In this document: piece after piece, positions 31,172-41,925 of the stretch
How the letters are laid out: each line of letters begins with the position of its first letter
Position numbering within the stretch: position 1 is the first letter of the stretch
Assembly: GCA_902614125.1 (NCBI GenBank)
Contig: CACMJW010000001.1
Span: 124,001 to 188,000 of the forward strand
Direction: 5' to 3'
DNA length: 64,000 nt
DNA from: an uncultured Pelagibacteraceae bacterium
GTDB lineage: Bacteria > Pseudomonadota > Alphaproteobacteria > Pelagibacterales > Pelagibacteraceae
Notes under the pieces: generated by a model
Told to the model about the DNA's origin: nothing
Database searches by the model: none
What the model saw: only the letters and a program-made list of their open reading frames with translations
Made by a program: the position numbers and the translations under genes

Positions 31172-31806
31172 TTTTTTTTAAGATTTGATATTTTCACAAT
31201 GACAGACTCGTCGTTAGTTAAACTTTTCCTCTCCTCATAATCAAATTTCCAACTTTTCATTGCGTCCTTTAAAATCTTTTTTCCATTTTTTCCTAAAAAT
31301 AAAATTATGTATTTAAAATTTTTAAAATTAGTTTTCGCAATCTGAAAAATTACTGGCAAAGGTTTAAAGGCACGTGAAATTATGACGTCTGTAATTAAAT
31401 TTTTTTCATTAAAAATATTTTTTTGATAAATTTCCGCATCCAGTTTAAATTTTTTGGACATTTCTCTTAAGAAATTACTTTTATGATAACTTTTTTCATA
31501 AAAAATCACTTTAAATGTAGGCTTTCTTGAACTCATAATAATACCTAAGACAATTCCTGGTAAACCTGCCCCTGAACCTAAGTCTGTACACGTTTTAATG
31601 TCATTTCTATTAATAAAATCAATGATTTGCATACTATCAGCAATATGCCTTGATTTTATTGAGCTTTCAGTGCTTTTGCTAATTAAATTTATTTCCTTAT
31701 TTTTTAAAATTATGTCTTTTGAATATTCATCTAACCTTTCGAGTGTTTCACGTGAAACATCTAGATTAAATTTTGAGACTGTTTTTAAAAAATACGAATC
31801 AATCAA
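31168..31806 (-). CDS. rsmG: 16S rRNA (guanine527-N7)-methyltransferase RsmG (GidB)
   Basis: [15 protein letters not shown] and location between parA and mnmG. Confidence 0.95.
   Translation of the reverse strand: MIDSYFLKTVSKFNLDVSRETLERLDEYSKDIILKNKEINLISKSTESSIKSRHIADSMQIIDFINRNDIKTCTDLGSGAGLPGIVLGIIMSSRKPTFKVIFYEKSYHKSNFLREMSKKFKLDAEIYQKNIFNEKNLITDVIISRAFKPLPVIFQIAKTNFKNFKYIILFLGKNGKKILKDAMKSWKFDYEERKSLTNDESVIVKISNLKKK
31744..31759. promoter_or_regulatory. parS site (perfect TGTTTCACGTGAAACA)
   Basis: Exact 16-bp palindrome, inside rsmG coding sequence, ~0.6 kb from parA. Confidence 0.95.
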
Positions 31807-33674
31807 GCTATATGCTTAATAGACCTTCTTTTAAGATGAGACAATAAAATATATACGGCCGCAGGTGTTATACCGTCTATTCTAAGGGCTTGACCCATTG
31901 TTTTAGGCTTTATTTTCTTAAATTTTGACTTAACTTCATTTGATAGTCCTGAAAAGCTATCATAATTAATATTATCTGGAATTATTAAATTTTCATCTCT
32001 TTTAAAAGCTAAAATATCGGCTTTTTGCTTCTTCAAATAACCTTTATAATGAGAGTTTATCTCTAATTGTTCATCTATTTCACGTGAAACATAGGGTATT
32101 TCTGGCCAAATTTCCCTAATTTTATTCATATTTACTGATTTTTGGCCTAGTATATGGAATGCAGTTCTACTAACCCCGTCCTTTGCAATATTTATACCGT
32201 ATTTTTCAACTTTTGACGGGGTAATTTGTAATTTTGACATTTGATTTTCAATTTTTGTTAGTTGAAAATGTTTTTCTTTAAATATTTGAGCTCTATCTTT
32301 AAGTACCACTCCCAAATTAATTCCTTTTTGAGTTAGTCTAACATCTGCATTATCTGACCTTAATGATAATCTATACTCTGCTCTTGAGGTAAACATTCTA
32401 TATGGTTCTGCTACACCTTTCGTAACCAAATCGTCTATCATCACTCCTATATATGCATCTGATCTATCAAGTATAAAAGGTTCCTTGCCTTTGATAGATA
32501 GAGCAGAATTTATTCCAGCGATTAAGCCTTGAGCGGCTGCCTCTTCATATCCGGTTGTTCCATTAATTTGACCAGCAAGATAGAGATTTTTGATTTTTTT
32601 AGTCTCTAAAGTTAAGGATAGTTCTCTTGGATCAATATAATCGTATTCAATAGCATATCCAGGCCTTAATATTTTTACATTCTCTAAACCTTTGATTTTA
32701 CTACATATTTCTTGCTGTATCTCTGATGGTAGCGAAGTTGAAATGCCATTTGGATATATAGTATTATCATTTAAGCCTTCTGGCTCTAAAAAAATTTGGT
32801 GTCGCTCCTTATCAGCGAATTTTTTTATTTTATCCTCTATAGATGGACAATATCTTGGACCTACTCCTTGTATGCTGCCAGAGTACATAGCACTTCGCTT
32901 AATATTTTTAGAAATGATTTTATGAACTTCCTCATTGGTATAGGTCATTCTGCAAGAGATTTGCTTGTTTAAATTTTTTTTAGTTAAGAAAGAAAAAAAA
33001 TATGGATCTTCATCTGCATTTTGAGCTTCCAAATTTTCAAAATTAATTGTGCGTGCATCTAATCTTGGTGGAGTTCCGGTTTTTAATCTACCAATTTTAA
33101 AATTAAACTTTTCTAATTGTTCACTTAAACCTGTTGATGGTTTTTCATCATATCTCCCTGCTGGAGTTTTTTTCTCACCAATATGTATAAGACCATTTAA
33201 AAATGTGCCAGTTGTTAGAATTATCTTAGATGATCTGATTTCTTTACCAGATTGAGTATTAAATCCAATTATAGCATTATTTTTAAAATTGAAGCTTATT
33301 ACAGGATCAGAATAAATGCATAAATTACAGTAGTTTAGAAGTTTTTCTTGCATAAATTTTTTGTATAATGATCTATCACTTTGTGTTCTAGGTCCTCTAA
33401 CTGCAGGGCCTCTACTTCTATTTAAGAGCCTAAATTGTATTCCTGATTTGTCCGCAACTTCTCCCATAACACCGTCTAATGCATCTATTTCTCTGACCAA
33501 ATGACCTTTACCAAGTCCACCAATCGCAGGATTACAGGACATTTCCCCTATAGTTTCGAACTTATGTGTGAATAAGGCAGTGTTAACTCCCAATCTTGCA
33601 GATGCTGCTGCTGCCTCACAACCAGCATGACCACCTCCAATAACCACTACATCAAACGATAACTCATTTTTCAT
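31803..33674 (-). CDS. mnmG: tRNA uridine 5-carboxymethylaminomethyl modification enzyme MnmG (GidA)
   Basis: [59 protein letters not shown]. Confidence 0.98.
   Translation of the reverse strand: MKNELSFDVVVIGGGHAGCEAAAASARLGVNTALFTHKFETIGEMSCNPAIGGLGKGHLVREIDALDGVMGEVADKSGIQFRLLNRSRGPAVRGPRTQSDRSLYKKFMQEKLLNYCNLCIYSDPVISFNFKNNAIIGFNTQSGKEIRSSKIILTTGTFLNGLIHIGEKKTPAGRYDEKPSTGLSEQLEKFNFKIGRLKTGTPPRLDARTINFENLEAQNADEDPYFFSFLTKKNLNKQISCRMTYTNEEVHKIISKNIKRSAMYSGSIQGVGPRYCPSIEDKIKKFADKERHQIFLEPEGLNDNTIYPNGISTSLPSEIQQEICSKIKGLENVKILRPGYAIEYDYIDPRELSLTLETKKIKNLYLAGQINGTTGYEEAAAQGLIAGINSALSIKGKEPFILDRSDAYIGVMIDDLVTKGVAEPYRMFTSRAEYRLSLRSDNADVRLTQKGINLGVVLKDRAQIFKEKHFQLTKIENQMSKLQITPSKVEKYGINIAKDGVSRTAFHILGQKSVNMNKIREIWPEIPYVSREIDEQLEINSHYKGYLKKQKADILAFKRDENLIIPDNINYDSFSGLSNEVKSKFKKIKPKTMGQALRIDGITPAAVYILLSHLKRRSIKHIA
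32076..32091. promoter_or_regulatory. parS-like site (TATTTCACGTGAAACA, one mismatch)
   Basis: 15/16 match to the consensus parS palindrome, inside mnmG. Confidence 0.85.
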
Positions 33675-33750
33675 GTCTTTAATTTATTATCGTTATAAGA
33701 TTTTACAAGATACTAGTTATTACTCTTTTTGTGGTTTTCTTAATTGATGA

Positions 33751-35079
33751 TTATTTGCCTATACAGAAATCATTAAATATGGATCCTAATATTTCTTCAA
33801 CATCTACTTTTCCAACAATTAATCCTAAATGTCTAACTGCTAATCTTAAGTCTTCTGCAGCTTTGTCAAATTCCTCATCTGAATTTTTGTCCTGAAAGTT
33901 TTTTAAATGATTAATGCATTTTTCAATATTGTCTCTATGCCTGCTTCTTGTGATTATAATATCATTTGATGATATAAATTTATTTTCTAATTTTTTTTTT
34001 ATTTTATTAATAAGTAAATCAATATTTTTGTTCTCTTTAACCGATATAGATATTGGATTTAATTTTCTAATTTCTTCATTTATTTTATCATTAATATTAT
34101 CCAATTTATTAACGACAATAATATTCTTATCCTGGCTCAAAGCGCTTAAAAAGCTTTGAAAATCAACACTTTTTGGTTCTAACACAATGATATTTAAATC
34201 TGCCTCATTTGCGTTTTTTAGACTTAACTTTATCCCTTTTCTCTCTATTTCATCTTGAGAGTCCCTTATGCCGGCGGTATCAGATAAAATAACTGGATAT
34301 CCATCTAAATTAAGATGTGTTTCTATAACATCTCTTGTTGTTCCGGCAATTTCTGACACAATTGCTACTTCACGGTTTGCTAGATGATTAAGGAGAGAAG
34401 ATTTACCTACATTAGTGGGACCAATTATGGATATTTTAAACCCTTCTCTTATTCTTTCTCCCACTCTTTGATCATCCAATATCTTTTCTAAATCAGATAA
34501 TGCTTTAGCCGTATCTGCTTTTATTCCATCTAATATTCCGGTTGGCAGATCTTCATCTGGAAAGTCGATTTTAGCTTCTATCTTTGATAAAACCTTAATC
34601 AATATATCTCTAAGAGTCTCAAATGTTTTTGAACTTTTTCCCTCCAAAATCTTTATAGCTTGTAATCTCTGAATTTCTGTTTCTGATGAAATTAAGTCTG
34701 AAACGCCTTCAGCTTTCATTAAGTCTATCTTTCCGTTCTGGAAAGCAGTTTTTGTGAATTCTCCTGGAGACGCAAGTCTACAATTAGATACTTCTGAAAT
34801 TGAACTTTGTATTGCTTCAATTACTGCTCTGCTACCATGAACATGGAATTCGGCCATATCTTCACCTGTGTAACTGTTTGGACCAGGTAACCATAAAAGT
34901 ATACCTTCATCTATCAGCTCATTATTTTTGTTAATGAATTTTTTTAAAGTTGCCTCTTTAGGTTTTGGCAAACTTGAATTTGTAAGATGTTTAATTACGT
35001 TTACAGTTTCAGATCCCGAAACTCTAATAACGGCTACACCTGATAAACCTGGCCCTGAGGATAGAGCATAAAATGTCAT
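33751..35079 (-). CDS. mnmE: tRNA modification GTPase MnmE (TrmE)
   Basis: GPGLSGVAVIRVSG, IIGPTNVGKSSLLNHL, DTAGIRDSQDEIE, C-terminal FNDFCIGK. Confidence 0.98.
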   Translation of the reverse strand: MTFYALSSGPGLSGVAVIRVSGSETVNVIKHLTNSSLPKPKEATLKKFINKNNELIDEGILLWLPGPNSYTGEDMAEFHVHGSRAVIEAIQSSISEVSNCRLASPGEFTKTAFQNGKIDLMKAEGVSDLISSETEIQRLQAIKILEGKSSKTFETLRDILIKVLSKIEAKIDFPDEDLPTGILDGIKADTAKALSDLEKILDDQRVGERIREGFKISIIGPTNVGKSSLLNHLANREVAIVSEIAGTTRDVIETHLNLDGYPVILSDTAGIRDSQDEIERKGIKLSLKNANEADLNIIVLEPKSVDFQSFLSALSQDKNIIVVNKLDNINDKINEEIRKLNPISISVKENKNIDLLINKIKKKLENKFISSNDIIITRSRHRDNIEKCINHLKNFQDKNSDEEFDKAAEDLRLAVRHLGLIVGKVDVEEILGSIFNDFCIGK

Positions 35080-35115
35080 CAGAAAATTATATCAGTATTT
35101 TGGAAAAATAAATCC

Positions 35116-36387
35116 TTAAGATGGCTTATTCATAGAATTAAAAAATTCTGCATTATTTTTAGTATCTTTTAATTTAGAATTAATAAACTCTATCGCATCC
35201 ATTGAACCCATTGGGGCAATAATTCTTCTTAATACATTCATTTTTTGAAGATCACTTTTATCAAACAATAGTTCTTCTCTTCTTGTGCCCGATTTGGTTA
35301 TGTCTATTGCTGGGAATATTCTCTTTTCAGATATCTTTCTATCTAATATTGTTTCACTGTTACCAGTACCTTTAAATTCTTCAAATATAACTTCATCCAT
35401 TCTACTTCCAGTATCAATTAGTGCTGTAGCAATAATTGTTAATGATCCACCTTCTTCGATATTTCTTGCAGCACCAAAAAATCTTTTGGGCCTTTGAAGC
35501 GCATTTGCATCAACACCTCCGGTTAAAACTTTTCCAGAACTCGGAACTACAGCGTTATACGCACGTCCAAGTCTTGTTATAGAATCTAACAAAATTACGA
35601 CATCTCTTTTATGTTCAGTTAGTCTCTTCGCTTTTTCGATAACCATCTCAGCAACTGCAACGTGTCTTTGTGCGGGCTCATCAAAGGTTGAGCTTATTAC
35701 TTCTCCCTTAACTGTTCGTTGCATATCTGTTACCTCTTCTGGCCTTTCGTCAATTAATAAAACCATCAAATAACACTCTGGATGATTGGCTGTAATCGAG
35801 TTTGCTATGCTTTGCAAAATCATCGTTTTACCAGCTTTTGGTGGTGATATAATCAACGATCTTTGTCCTTTTCCAATTGGACTTACTAGATCAATTAATC
35901 TTGGAGTTAAGTCTGGTTTTTTTTCAATTTTTGTAGTCTCTACTTCCATTCTAAATTGCTTGTTAGGGTAGAGTGGTGTTAAATTGTCAAAAGCTATTTT
36001 GTGTTTAAATTTATCAGGCTCCTCAAAATTTATTTTGGATACTTGCAATAAAGCGAAATATCTTTCTCCTTCTTTTGGAGATCTTATTGGACCTTCAACA
36101 GTATCTCCCGTTCTTAGACCAAATCTTCTAATTTGGCTTGGGCTTACGTATATATCATCTGCGCCTGGGAGATAATTTGACTCCATAGCTCTTAGAAATC
36201 CAAAACCATCCTGTAAAAGCTGTAAAACCCCTCCGCCAGTGATTTCTTCACCTTTTTCAGCCAATTTTTTTAATATGGCAAAATAAATTTCTTGTCTTCT
36301 TAAAGTGCTAGCGTTTTCAATGCCAAGCTTTTCAGCTTCGGTAATTAACTTTTCTGAGCTCTTTTCTTTTAGTTCTTGAATATTCAT
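35116..36387 (-). CDS. rho: Transcription termination factor Rho
   Basis: [53 protein letters not shown]. Confidence 0.99.
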   Translation of the reverse strand: MNIQELKEKSSEKLITEAEKLGIENASTLRRQEIYFAILKKLAEKGEEITGGGVLQLLQDGFGFLRAMESNYLPGADDIYVSPSQIRRFGLRTGDTVEGPIRSPKEGERYFALLQVSKINFEEPDKFKHKIAFDNLTPLYPNKQFRMEVETTKIEKKPDLTPRLIDLVSPIGKGQRSLIISPPKAGKTMILQSIANSITANHPECYLMVLLIDERPEEVTDMQRTVKGEVISSTFDEPAQRHVAVAEMVIEKAKRLTEHKRDVVILLDSITRLGRAYNAVVPSSGKVLTGGVDANALQRPKRFFGAARNIEEGGSLTIIATALIDTGSRMDEVIFEEFKGTGNSETILDRKISEKRIFPAIDITKSGTRREELLFDKSDLQKMNVLRRIIAPMGSMDAIEFINSKLKDTKNNAEFFNSMNKPS

Positions 36388-36450
36388 AATTTTAGGGAGA
36401 TGTTTTTGTTAGATGGTATAAATATATATATTAAGTCTCAAATTTCAAGA

Positions 36451-36885
36451 CTAGATGGGTTTAAAAATTACAATAAATACTATTAAAATTAACAGCACTG
36501 TTGGAATTTCATTAATTACCCTAAAAAATTTAGAGGATTTTGCGTTTGAACCATCTCTAAGGGAATTCAAGCATTTTCCCAAATACTCGTGGTAAATAGT
36601 CAAAATTATTACTAAAAAAATTTTAATTTGAAGCCAAAGTTGTGAGAGAGATTCAAAACCTATTTGATAAATTAGGAGTATGCCTAGGAGCCAGGATATT
36701 AACATTGCTGGTCTCATAATGTAAAAATAAAGCTTTCTCTCCATAGTCTCAAAAATTTCAGTAGTTTCTTTTTTTTGATAATTTTCAACATGATAAACAA
36801 AAATTCTTGGCAAATACAACAATCCAGCCATCCAAGATATAACTGCTATTAAATGTAGTGACTTAAATAACAAATAATAGTTCAT
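36451..36885 (-). CDS. hemJ: Protoporphyrinogen oxidase HemJ
   Basis: LFKSLHLIAVISWMAGLLYLPRIFVYHVE; 4-TM, next to hemH/hemE. Confidence 0.93.
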   Translation of the reverse strand: MNYYLLFKSLHLIAVISWMAGLLYLPRIFVYHVENYQKKETTEIFETMERKLYFYIMRPAMLISWLLGILLIYQIGFESLSQLWLQIKIFLVIILTIYHEYLGKCLNSLRDGSNAKSSKFFRVINEIPTVLLILIVFIVIFKPI

Positions 36886-36889
36886 AAAT

Positions 36890-37879
36890 TTATAAATTTT
36901 TATTTATAAGATATTCTAGAAGCTTAATATGATCTTCGTTATCATTCAAACACGGTATCATATCAAAGTTTTTTCCCCCGGATTTTAAAAAACTCTCTTT
37001 ACCTTGAATTGCGATTTCTTCTAGAGTCTCAACACAATCTGATGCAAAGCCAGGACAAATTACTAAGATATTATTTATATTGTCGTTTGGTAATTCTTCT
37101 AAAGTCTTATCAGTATAAGGTTTTAACCATTGTTCAGGACCGAACCTTGATTGAAAAGTTGTCCTTATTTTAACATTTTTGAATTTTTCTGAGATTAGCC
37201 TTGTAGTTTTATGACAGTAACAATGATAAGGATCGCCTTTATCAAAATATTTTTGTGGGATTCCATGGTAAGAAGCAATTATAAGGTCTGGTTCCCAACT
37301 AATTTCGGAAATTTTTTTATTCAATGAATTTACTAGTGCATCAATATAAAGTTCTTCTGATTCATAATGTGGAACAATCTTCAAACTTGGTTGCCATCTC
37401 ATATTCATAAGAGATCTATATACTTCATCGCATACTGTTGCTGTTGTTGCTGCAGCATATTGTGGATATAGAGGGATAATTAAAAGGTGTTCGCAACCGG
37501 CTTTATGAAGCTTATTTATTTTACTTTTTATACTCGGGTTTCCATATCTCATTGCATAATCAATTATAACGTTTTCATTTTTAATTAATTTATCAACTTT
37601 TTCGGCCTGCAATTTTGTGTAGTATCTTAAAGGAGACATATTTTCTTTCTCCATCCAAATTTCTTTGTAAGCTTTTGCCGTTTTAGAAGGTCTAAATGTA
37701 AGAATGAAAACATTCAGGATAAATTTCCACAGTATTGGATTAACTTCTATAACTCTTTTATCAGAGAGAAATTCTTTGAGATACTTTCTTATATCAAACC
37801 AACCTGTAGACTCTGGAGTTCCAAGATTTACCAGCAAGACTCCGGTTTTCCCAAAATTAATTTTAGGGTGATCTTCCAT
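36890..37879 (-). CDS. hemH: Ferrochelatase
   Basis: GVLLVNLGTPEST, LIIPLYPQYAAATTA, LIASYHGIPQKYFDKGDPYHCYC. Confidence 0.97.
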   Translation of the reverse strand: MEDHPKINFGKTGVLLVNLGTPESTGWFDIRKYLKEFLSDKRVIEVNPILWKFILNVFILTFRPSKTAKAYKEIWMEKENMSPLRYYTKLQAEKVDKLIKNENVIIDYAMRYGNPSIKSKINKLHKAGCEHLLIIPLYPQYAAATTATVCDEVYRSLMNMRWQPSLKIVPHYESEELYIDALVNSLNKKISEISWEPDLIIASYHGIPQKYFDKGDPYHCYCHKTTRLISEKFKNVKIRTTFQSRFGPEQWLKPYTDKTLEELPNDNINNILVICPGFASDCVETLEEIAIQGKESFLKSGGKNFDMIPCLNDNEDHIKLLEYLINKNL

Positions 37880-38880
37880 CAACTATATGATCTCACAGTT
37901 TTTACTAATTTTTCAACCATTTCAATTTTTGTTTCAGGCAAAATTCCATGTCCTAAATTAAATATATAAGGATGATCTTTAAATATACCTAAATATTTTT
38001 TAGTCTCCTTTTCTAATATATCTTCATCTTGTAATAGTATCTTTGGATCTAAACCACCTTGAATAGGAATATCTATATTTTTAACAATATCCTTTGGATC
38101 TATGTCATAATCAATATTAACAGCGCTTGGTTTAACAATATCACAAAAGTTTTTGTAGTCTTTTATTCCTCTGGGAAAACATATAACTGGCACACCAAGA
38201 CTTTTTGTGTATTCTACAAGACTTAAAGTTGGTATGTAAATATATTCGGGAATATTCTTTTCAAGCAATCCAGCCCAACTATCAAATATTTGTATTATCG
38301 TAGCACCTGCTTCTACTTGATTTTTAATGTGAATTTTAAGGAACTTATCAATAATTGGTAATAATCTATTAATTAAAAATTCATCTTTAAAGAAATCTTC
38401 TCTAAGTTTTTTTTTGGGAGAAACTTTATTGATCATATATACTAAAATTGTCCATGGAGCACCGACAAATCCAATTAGGTCTTTTTTATCTCTATTAATT
38501 CTATTTGACGTTATGCTAATGGCCTTATAAATAGAATTTAATCTAAAAGAAAAATCTACTTCATCAATATTTTTCAGCTCATCTAAATTTAAATTACCTA
38601 ACTTCGGACCAAAATTTTTCTCAAACTCAACCCTTTGATTAAGACCATACGGAAGCATTAGAATATCTGAGAAAATAATTGCAGCATCAAAATTAAATCT
38701 CTCTATAGGTTGTAAAGTTATTTCGGATGCTAAATTTTCACTAAGACACAGTTTTATAAAATCTTGATTTTTACTCCTTATTTCACGAAATTCAGGCAAA
38801 TATCTTCCAGCCTGTCTCATTAACCATATAGGATTTAGATTACTTTTTTTCTCAACAATACATTTTTGAATTGGAGTCAT
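37879..38880 (-). CDS. hemE: Uroporphyrinogen decarboxylase
   Basis: PIWLMRQAGRYLPEFRE, IIFSDILMLPYGL, FNLGHGILPET. Confidence 0.98.
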   Translation of the reverse strand: MTPIQKCIVEKKSNLNPIWLMRQAGRYLPEFREIRSKNQDFIKLCLSENLASEITLQPIERFNFDAAIIFSDILMLPYGLNQRVEFEKNFGPKLGNLNLDELKNIDEVDFSFRLNSIYKAISITSNRINRDKKDLIGFVGAPWTILVYMINKVSPKKKLREDFFKDEFLINRLLPIIDKFLKIHIKNQVEAGATIIQIFDSWAGLLEKNIPEYIYIPTLSLVEYTKSLGVPVICFPRGIKDYKNFCDIVKPSAVNIDYDIDPKDIVKNIDIPIQGGLDPKILLQDEDILEKETKKYLGIFKDHPYIFNLGHGILPETKIEMVEKLVKTVRSYS

Positions 38881-39166
38881 TTATAAATAGATCAATTAAA
38901 TATTATTGTATTAGTATTATGATATGTGAATTACGTAAATTATCTAATTTACACACTTTATATACACTTTATTAACATTTTGACGCTAATTTTATGTGTA
39001 TTTATCAATATAAGTTAATAATTTTTACCAATTATATATTTCTGTTTTTTAATTAATTAACATGTAAAAAAATGTTTAATATCAGTAATCATTTATAATA
39101 TTAATTACAGATATTTACTAATCACTAATTATTAAACTTTAGTGATATTTTATTGACATTTTATAC
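38881..39166. other. Candidate chromosomal replication origin (oriC)
   Basis: One of the largest non-coding gaps in the window (286 bp), extremely AT-rich, between hemE and ppsR (the oriC context known in Caulobacter/Rickettsia), with divergent transcription on either side, one-mismatch DnaA-box-like 9-mers (TAATTCACA on - strand at 38925-38933; TTATATACA at 38958-38966) and parAB/parS nearby. Confidence 0.6.
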
Positions 39167-39985
39167 ATGAAAAATGAACATCAAATTTATTTAATTTCAG
39201 ACTCAACCGGAGAAACTCTAGATAGAATTTTCCTAGCATTAAAAGCACAGTTTACAAACTTTGAATATGAACTTAATAATTTTTCTTTCACTAGAACAGA
39301 GAATCAAATTCAGCAGATTTTAGAAAGAGCAAAAAAAAGAGATAACCCAATTATACTTTATACAATCGTTAATAGTAAACTTGCCAAGTACTTAGCAGAT
39401 CAAGCTCAATCAAAACAAATTCCCTGTTTTGGTGTTTTGGGTGATTTGATATTAAGTTTTTCTAAAATATTAAATCAACGGGCATCGCACGAACCAAGCG
39501 GTCAACACGTACTCAATGAAGAATATTATCAAAGAATAGAAGCCATCCAATTTACAATGAACCATGATGATGGAAATCAAACTGATGATCTGGAGAAATC
39601 CGATATTATTTTGTTGGGTGTCAGCAGAACTAGCAAAACTCCAACCTCGATTTACCTGGCCAATAAAGGTTATAAAACTTCAAATATTCCGTTAGTTAAT
39701 GAAAAATCAATACCTACAAAAATAACAAGAAAAAACTTTAAATCTTGTATTGTTGGTCTAACAACCGAAGCTGAAAGATTATTTGATATAAGAAAGAATA
39801 GATTGAATAGTTTAAAGGAAAATGAGAGCAATGAGTACACAAATTTAGAAAAAATTAAAGAAGAGGTTGAAAACTCAAAAAAAATTTTCAGAAAAAACCA
39901 ATGGCCAACAATAGATGTTACAAGAAAATCTGTTGAGGAAACCGCTGCTTCAATCATTAAAATTTATGAAATAAAAAATAAGTGA
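39167..39985 (+). CDS. ppsR: Pyruvate,phosphate dikinase/PEP synthase regulatory protein (DUF299 kinase/pyrophosphorylase)
   Basis: IYLISDSTGETLDRI, ILLGVSRTSKTPTSIYLANKGYKTSNIPLV. Confidence 0.93.
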   Translation: MKNEHQIYLISDSTGETLDRIFLALKAQFTNFEYELNNFSFTRTENQIQQILERAKKRDNPIILYTIVNSKLAKYLADQAQSKQIPCFGVLGDLILSFSKILNQRASHEPSGQHVLNEEYYQRIEAIQFTMNHDDGNQTDDLEKSDIILLGVSRTSKTPTSIYLANKGYKTSNIPLVNEKSIPTKITRKNFKSCIVGLTTEAERLFDIRKNRLNSLKENESNEYTNLEKIKEEVENSKKIFRKNQWPTIDVTRKSVEETAASIIKIYEIKNK

Positions 39986-40566
39986 TGAAAATTATATTAG
40001 CTTCAAAAAGCAAGGTTAGAAAAAATATATTAACTGAACACAATATAGATTGTGAAGTTATTCAATCAAACGTTGATGAGGATCCAATTAAATATAGTTT
40101 GCTCGCGGAAGGCGCAACACCTGAAATTATTTCTAAAAATCTAGCTGAGTTAAAAGCAAATAAAGTTAGTTCAAATGTGTATGACAAATTAGTACTAGGC
40201 GCTGATAGCGTAATAGATTTAAATGGTGAACTAATTTCAAAACCTTCCTCAAGAGAGGAGGCGATGAATATACTAAGAAAATTAAATGGTAAGTCACATT
40301 ATCTAATAAGTTCTGTCTGCATTTCAAAGAATAATTCAATGATTTGGAATCATACTGATAAAGCAAAATTAACTATGAAAAATTTTTCAGATTTAGAGCT
40401 TAGTGAATATTTAAACAAAATCTCAAATGAAGCATTGTATGCTTATAATGTTTATCAAATAGAAGGAGAGGGGAGAAATTTATTTGAGAAAATTGAAGGT
40501 AATAAAGATACAATAATGGGCTTACCAATTACACAAATAAAAACATACATGGAAAATTATAAATGA
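39985..40566 (+). CDS. maf: Maf-family nucleotide pyrophosphatase
   Basis: MKIILASKSKVRKNIL, LVLGADSVIDLNGELISKP. Confidence 0.93.
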   Translation: MKIILASKSKVRKNILTEHNIDCEVIQSNVDEDPIKYSLLAEGATPEIISKNLAELKANKVSSNVYDKLVLGADSVIDLNGELISKPSSREEAMNILRKLNGKSHYLISSVCISKNNSMIWNHTDKAKLTMKNFSDLELSEYLNKISNEALYAYNVYQIEGEGRNLFEKIEGNKDTIMGLPITQIKTYMENYK

Positions 40567-41357
40567 AAAAATTTTTAGTGATTGGTGATCCAATAGAACA
40601 TTCACTTTCCCCAAAATTACATAATTACTGGTTCAAACAGAATAATATCGATGCAATTTATGAAAAAAAAAAAATTAATGAAATAGAACTTAAGGATGTT
40701 GTGTCTAAAATTAGAACAAACGAAATTTTCGGGGTAAATGTAACTGTTCCTTATAAATCAAAAATAATTGAATATTTAGACTTACTAAGTGATGATGCTA
40801 ATGCTACTCAATCTGTAAATACAATACTTAAAAAAGATAACAAAATTTTTGGATTTAATACGGACGTAGATGGTTTCGAGTTATCCCTGTTAAATTATAT
40901 CGATAAAATAAGAAATAAAACTGTTCTAATTTTAGGAGCTGGAGGAGTTTCCCCATCTATAATTTATGTTTTAAAAAAAATTAAAGCGTCAAAAATTTTA
41001 ATTACCAATAGAACAAAGATTAAATCAGAAAATTTGAAGAATAAATTCAGCGATATCGATGTAGTTGATTGGGGAGAGACACCAGCTGCCGATGTTGTAA
41101 TTAATGTAACGAGTTTAGGTCTCAATCCTAATGATAAAATTGATATTGATTATGAAAAAATTGGCAAGGATAAGTTTTTTTATGATGTAATATACAAACC
41201 ATCAAAAACATTATTTTTAGATGAGGCAAAAAAAAGAGGCAATACAATTGAAAACGGTAAAATGATGTTTGCTTATCAAGCACAAAAAGCATTTGAATTG
41301 TGGAATAATTTAAAGCCAGAAATTAATGAACAGGTCTTAAATTTTTTAGATGATTAA
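40563..41357 (+). CDS. aroE: Shikimate dehydrogenase
   Basis: VIGDPIEHSLSPKLHN, GVNVTVPYKSKI, GFNTDVDGF, ILGAGGVSPSI. Confidence 0.96.
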   Translation: MKKFLVIGDPIEHSLSPKLHNYWFKQNNIDAIYEKKKINEIELKDVVSKIRTNEIFGVNVTVPYKSKIIEYLDLLSDDANATQSVNTILKKDNKIFGFNTDVDGFELSLLNYIDKIRNKTVLILGAGGVSPSIIYVLKKIKASKILITNRTKIKSENLKNKFSDIDVVDWGETPAADVVINVTSLGLNPNDKIDIDYEKIGKDKFFYDVIYKPSKTLFLDEAKKRGNTIENGKMMFAYQAQKAFELWNNLKPEINEQVLNFLDD

Positions 41358-41925
41358 AATAGCAATTTTAGGAGATATAGGTGCTGGTAAAAGTTTTGTG
41401 TCTAAACAATTTAATTGCCCACTATTTAATGCTGATAAAGAGGTTGCCGAAATTTATAAAAATGACAGATCTTGTTACCTTAAAATAAAAAAAGCTTTGC
41501 CTAAATATATTATTTCAGATCACTTAGATAAAAAGTTTTTACTGAAAGCTGTATTGGATAGTAAAAATAATCTTAAAAAGATATCAAAAATTGTTCATCC
41601 AATTGTTAGAACCAGAATGAATAAGTTTTTAATTAAGAATAGTTCAAAAAAATTAGTAGTATTAGACATTCCTTTATATTTAGAAAACAAACTAAACAAT
41701 AAAGGTGATGTGTTAATATTTGTGGAAGCAAAAAGAAAAGACATTAAAAAAAGATTAAAAAAGAGAAAATATTATAATGAAAAACTAAACAGAAATTTGA
41801 AGAGTTTGCAGTTACCACTAAATAAAAAGAAAAAATTATCTAATTTTGTTATTAAGAATACATTTAACGCATCAAAAATTAAAAATGATGTTAAAAATAT
41901 AAAAAATGAAATCTTTAATATATGA
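41350..41925 (+). CDS. coaE: Dephospho-CoA kinase
   Basis: IAILGDIGAGKSFVSKQF P-loop, NADKEVAEIY, VVLDIPLYLEN. Confidence 0.9.
   Translation: MIKIAILGDIGAGKSFVSKQFNCPLFNADKEVAEIYKNDRSCYLKIKKALPKYIISDHLDKKFLLKAVLDSKNNLKKISKIVHPIVRTRMNKFLIKNSSKKLVVLDIPLYLENKLNNKGDVLIFVEAKRKDIKKRLKKRKYYNEKLNRNLKSLQLPLNKKKKLSNFVIKNTFNASKIKNDVKNIKNEIFNI

Noticed and set aside
36434-36452. Short inverted repeat AGTCT...AGACT between hemJ and rho
   Set aside because: Only a 5-bp stem in very AT-rich DNA, overlapping the hemJ end; too weak to call a terminator or attenuator.
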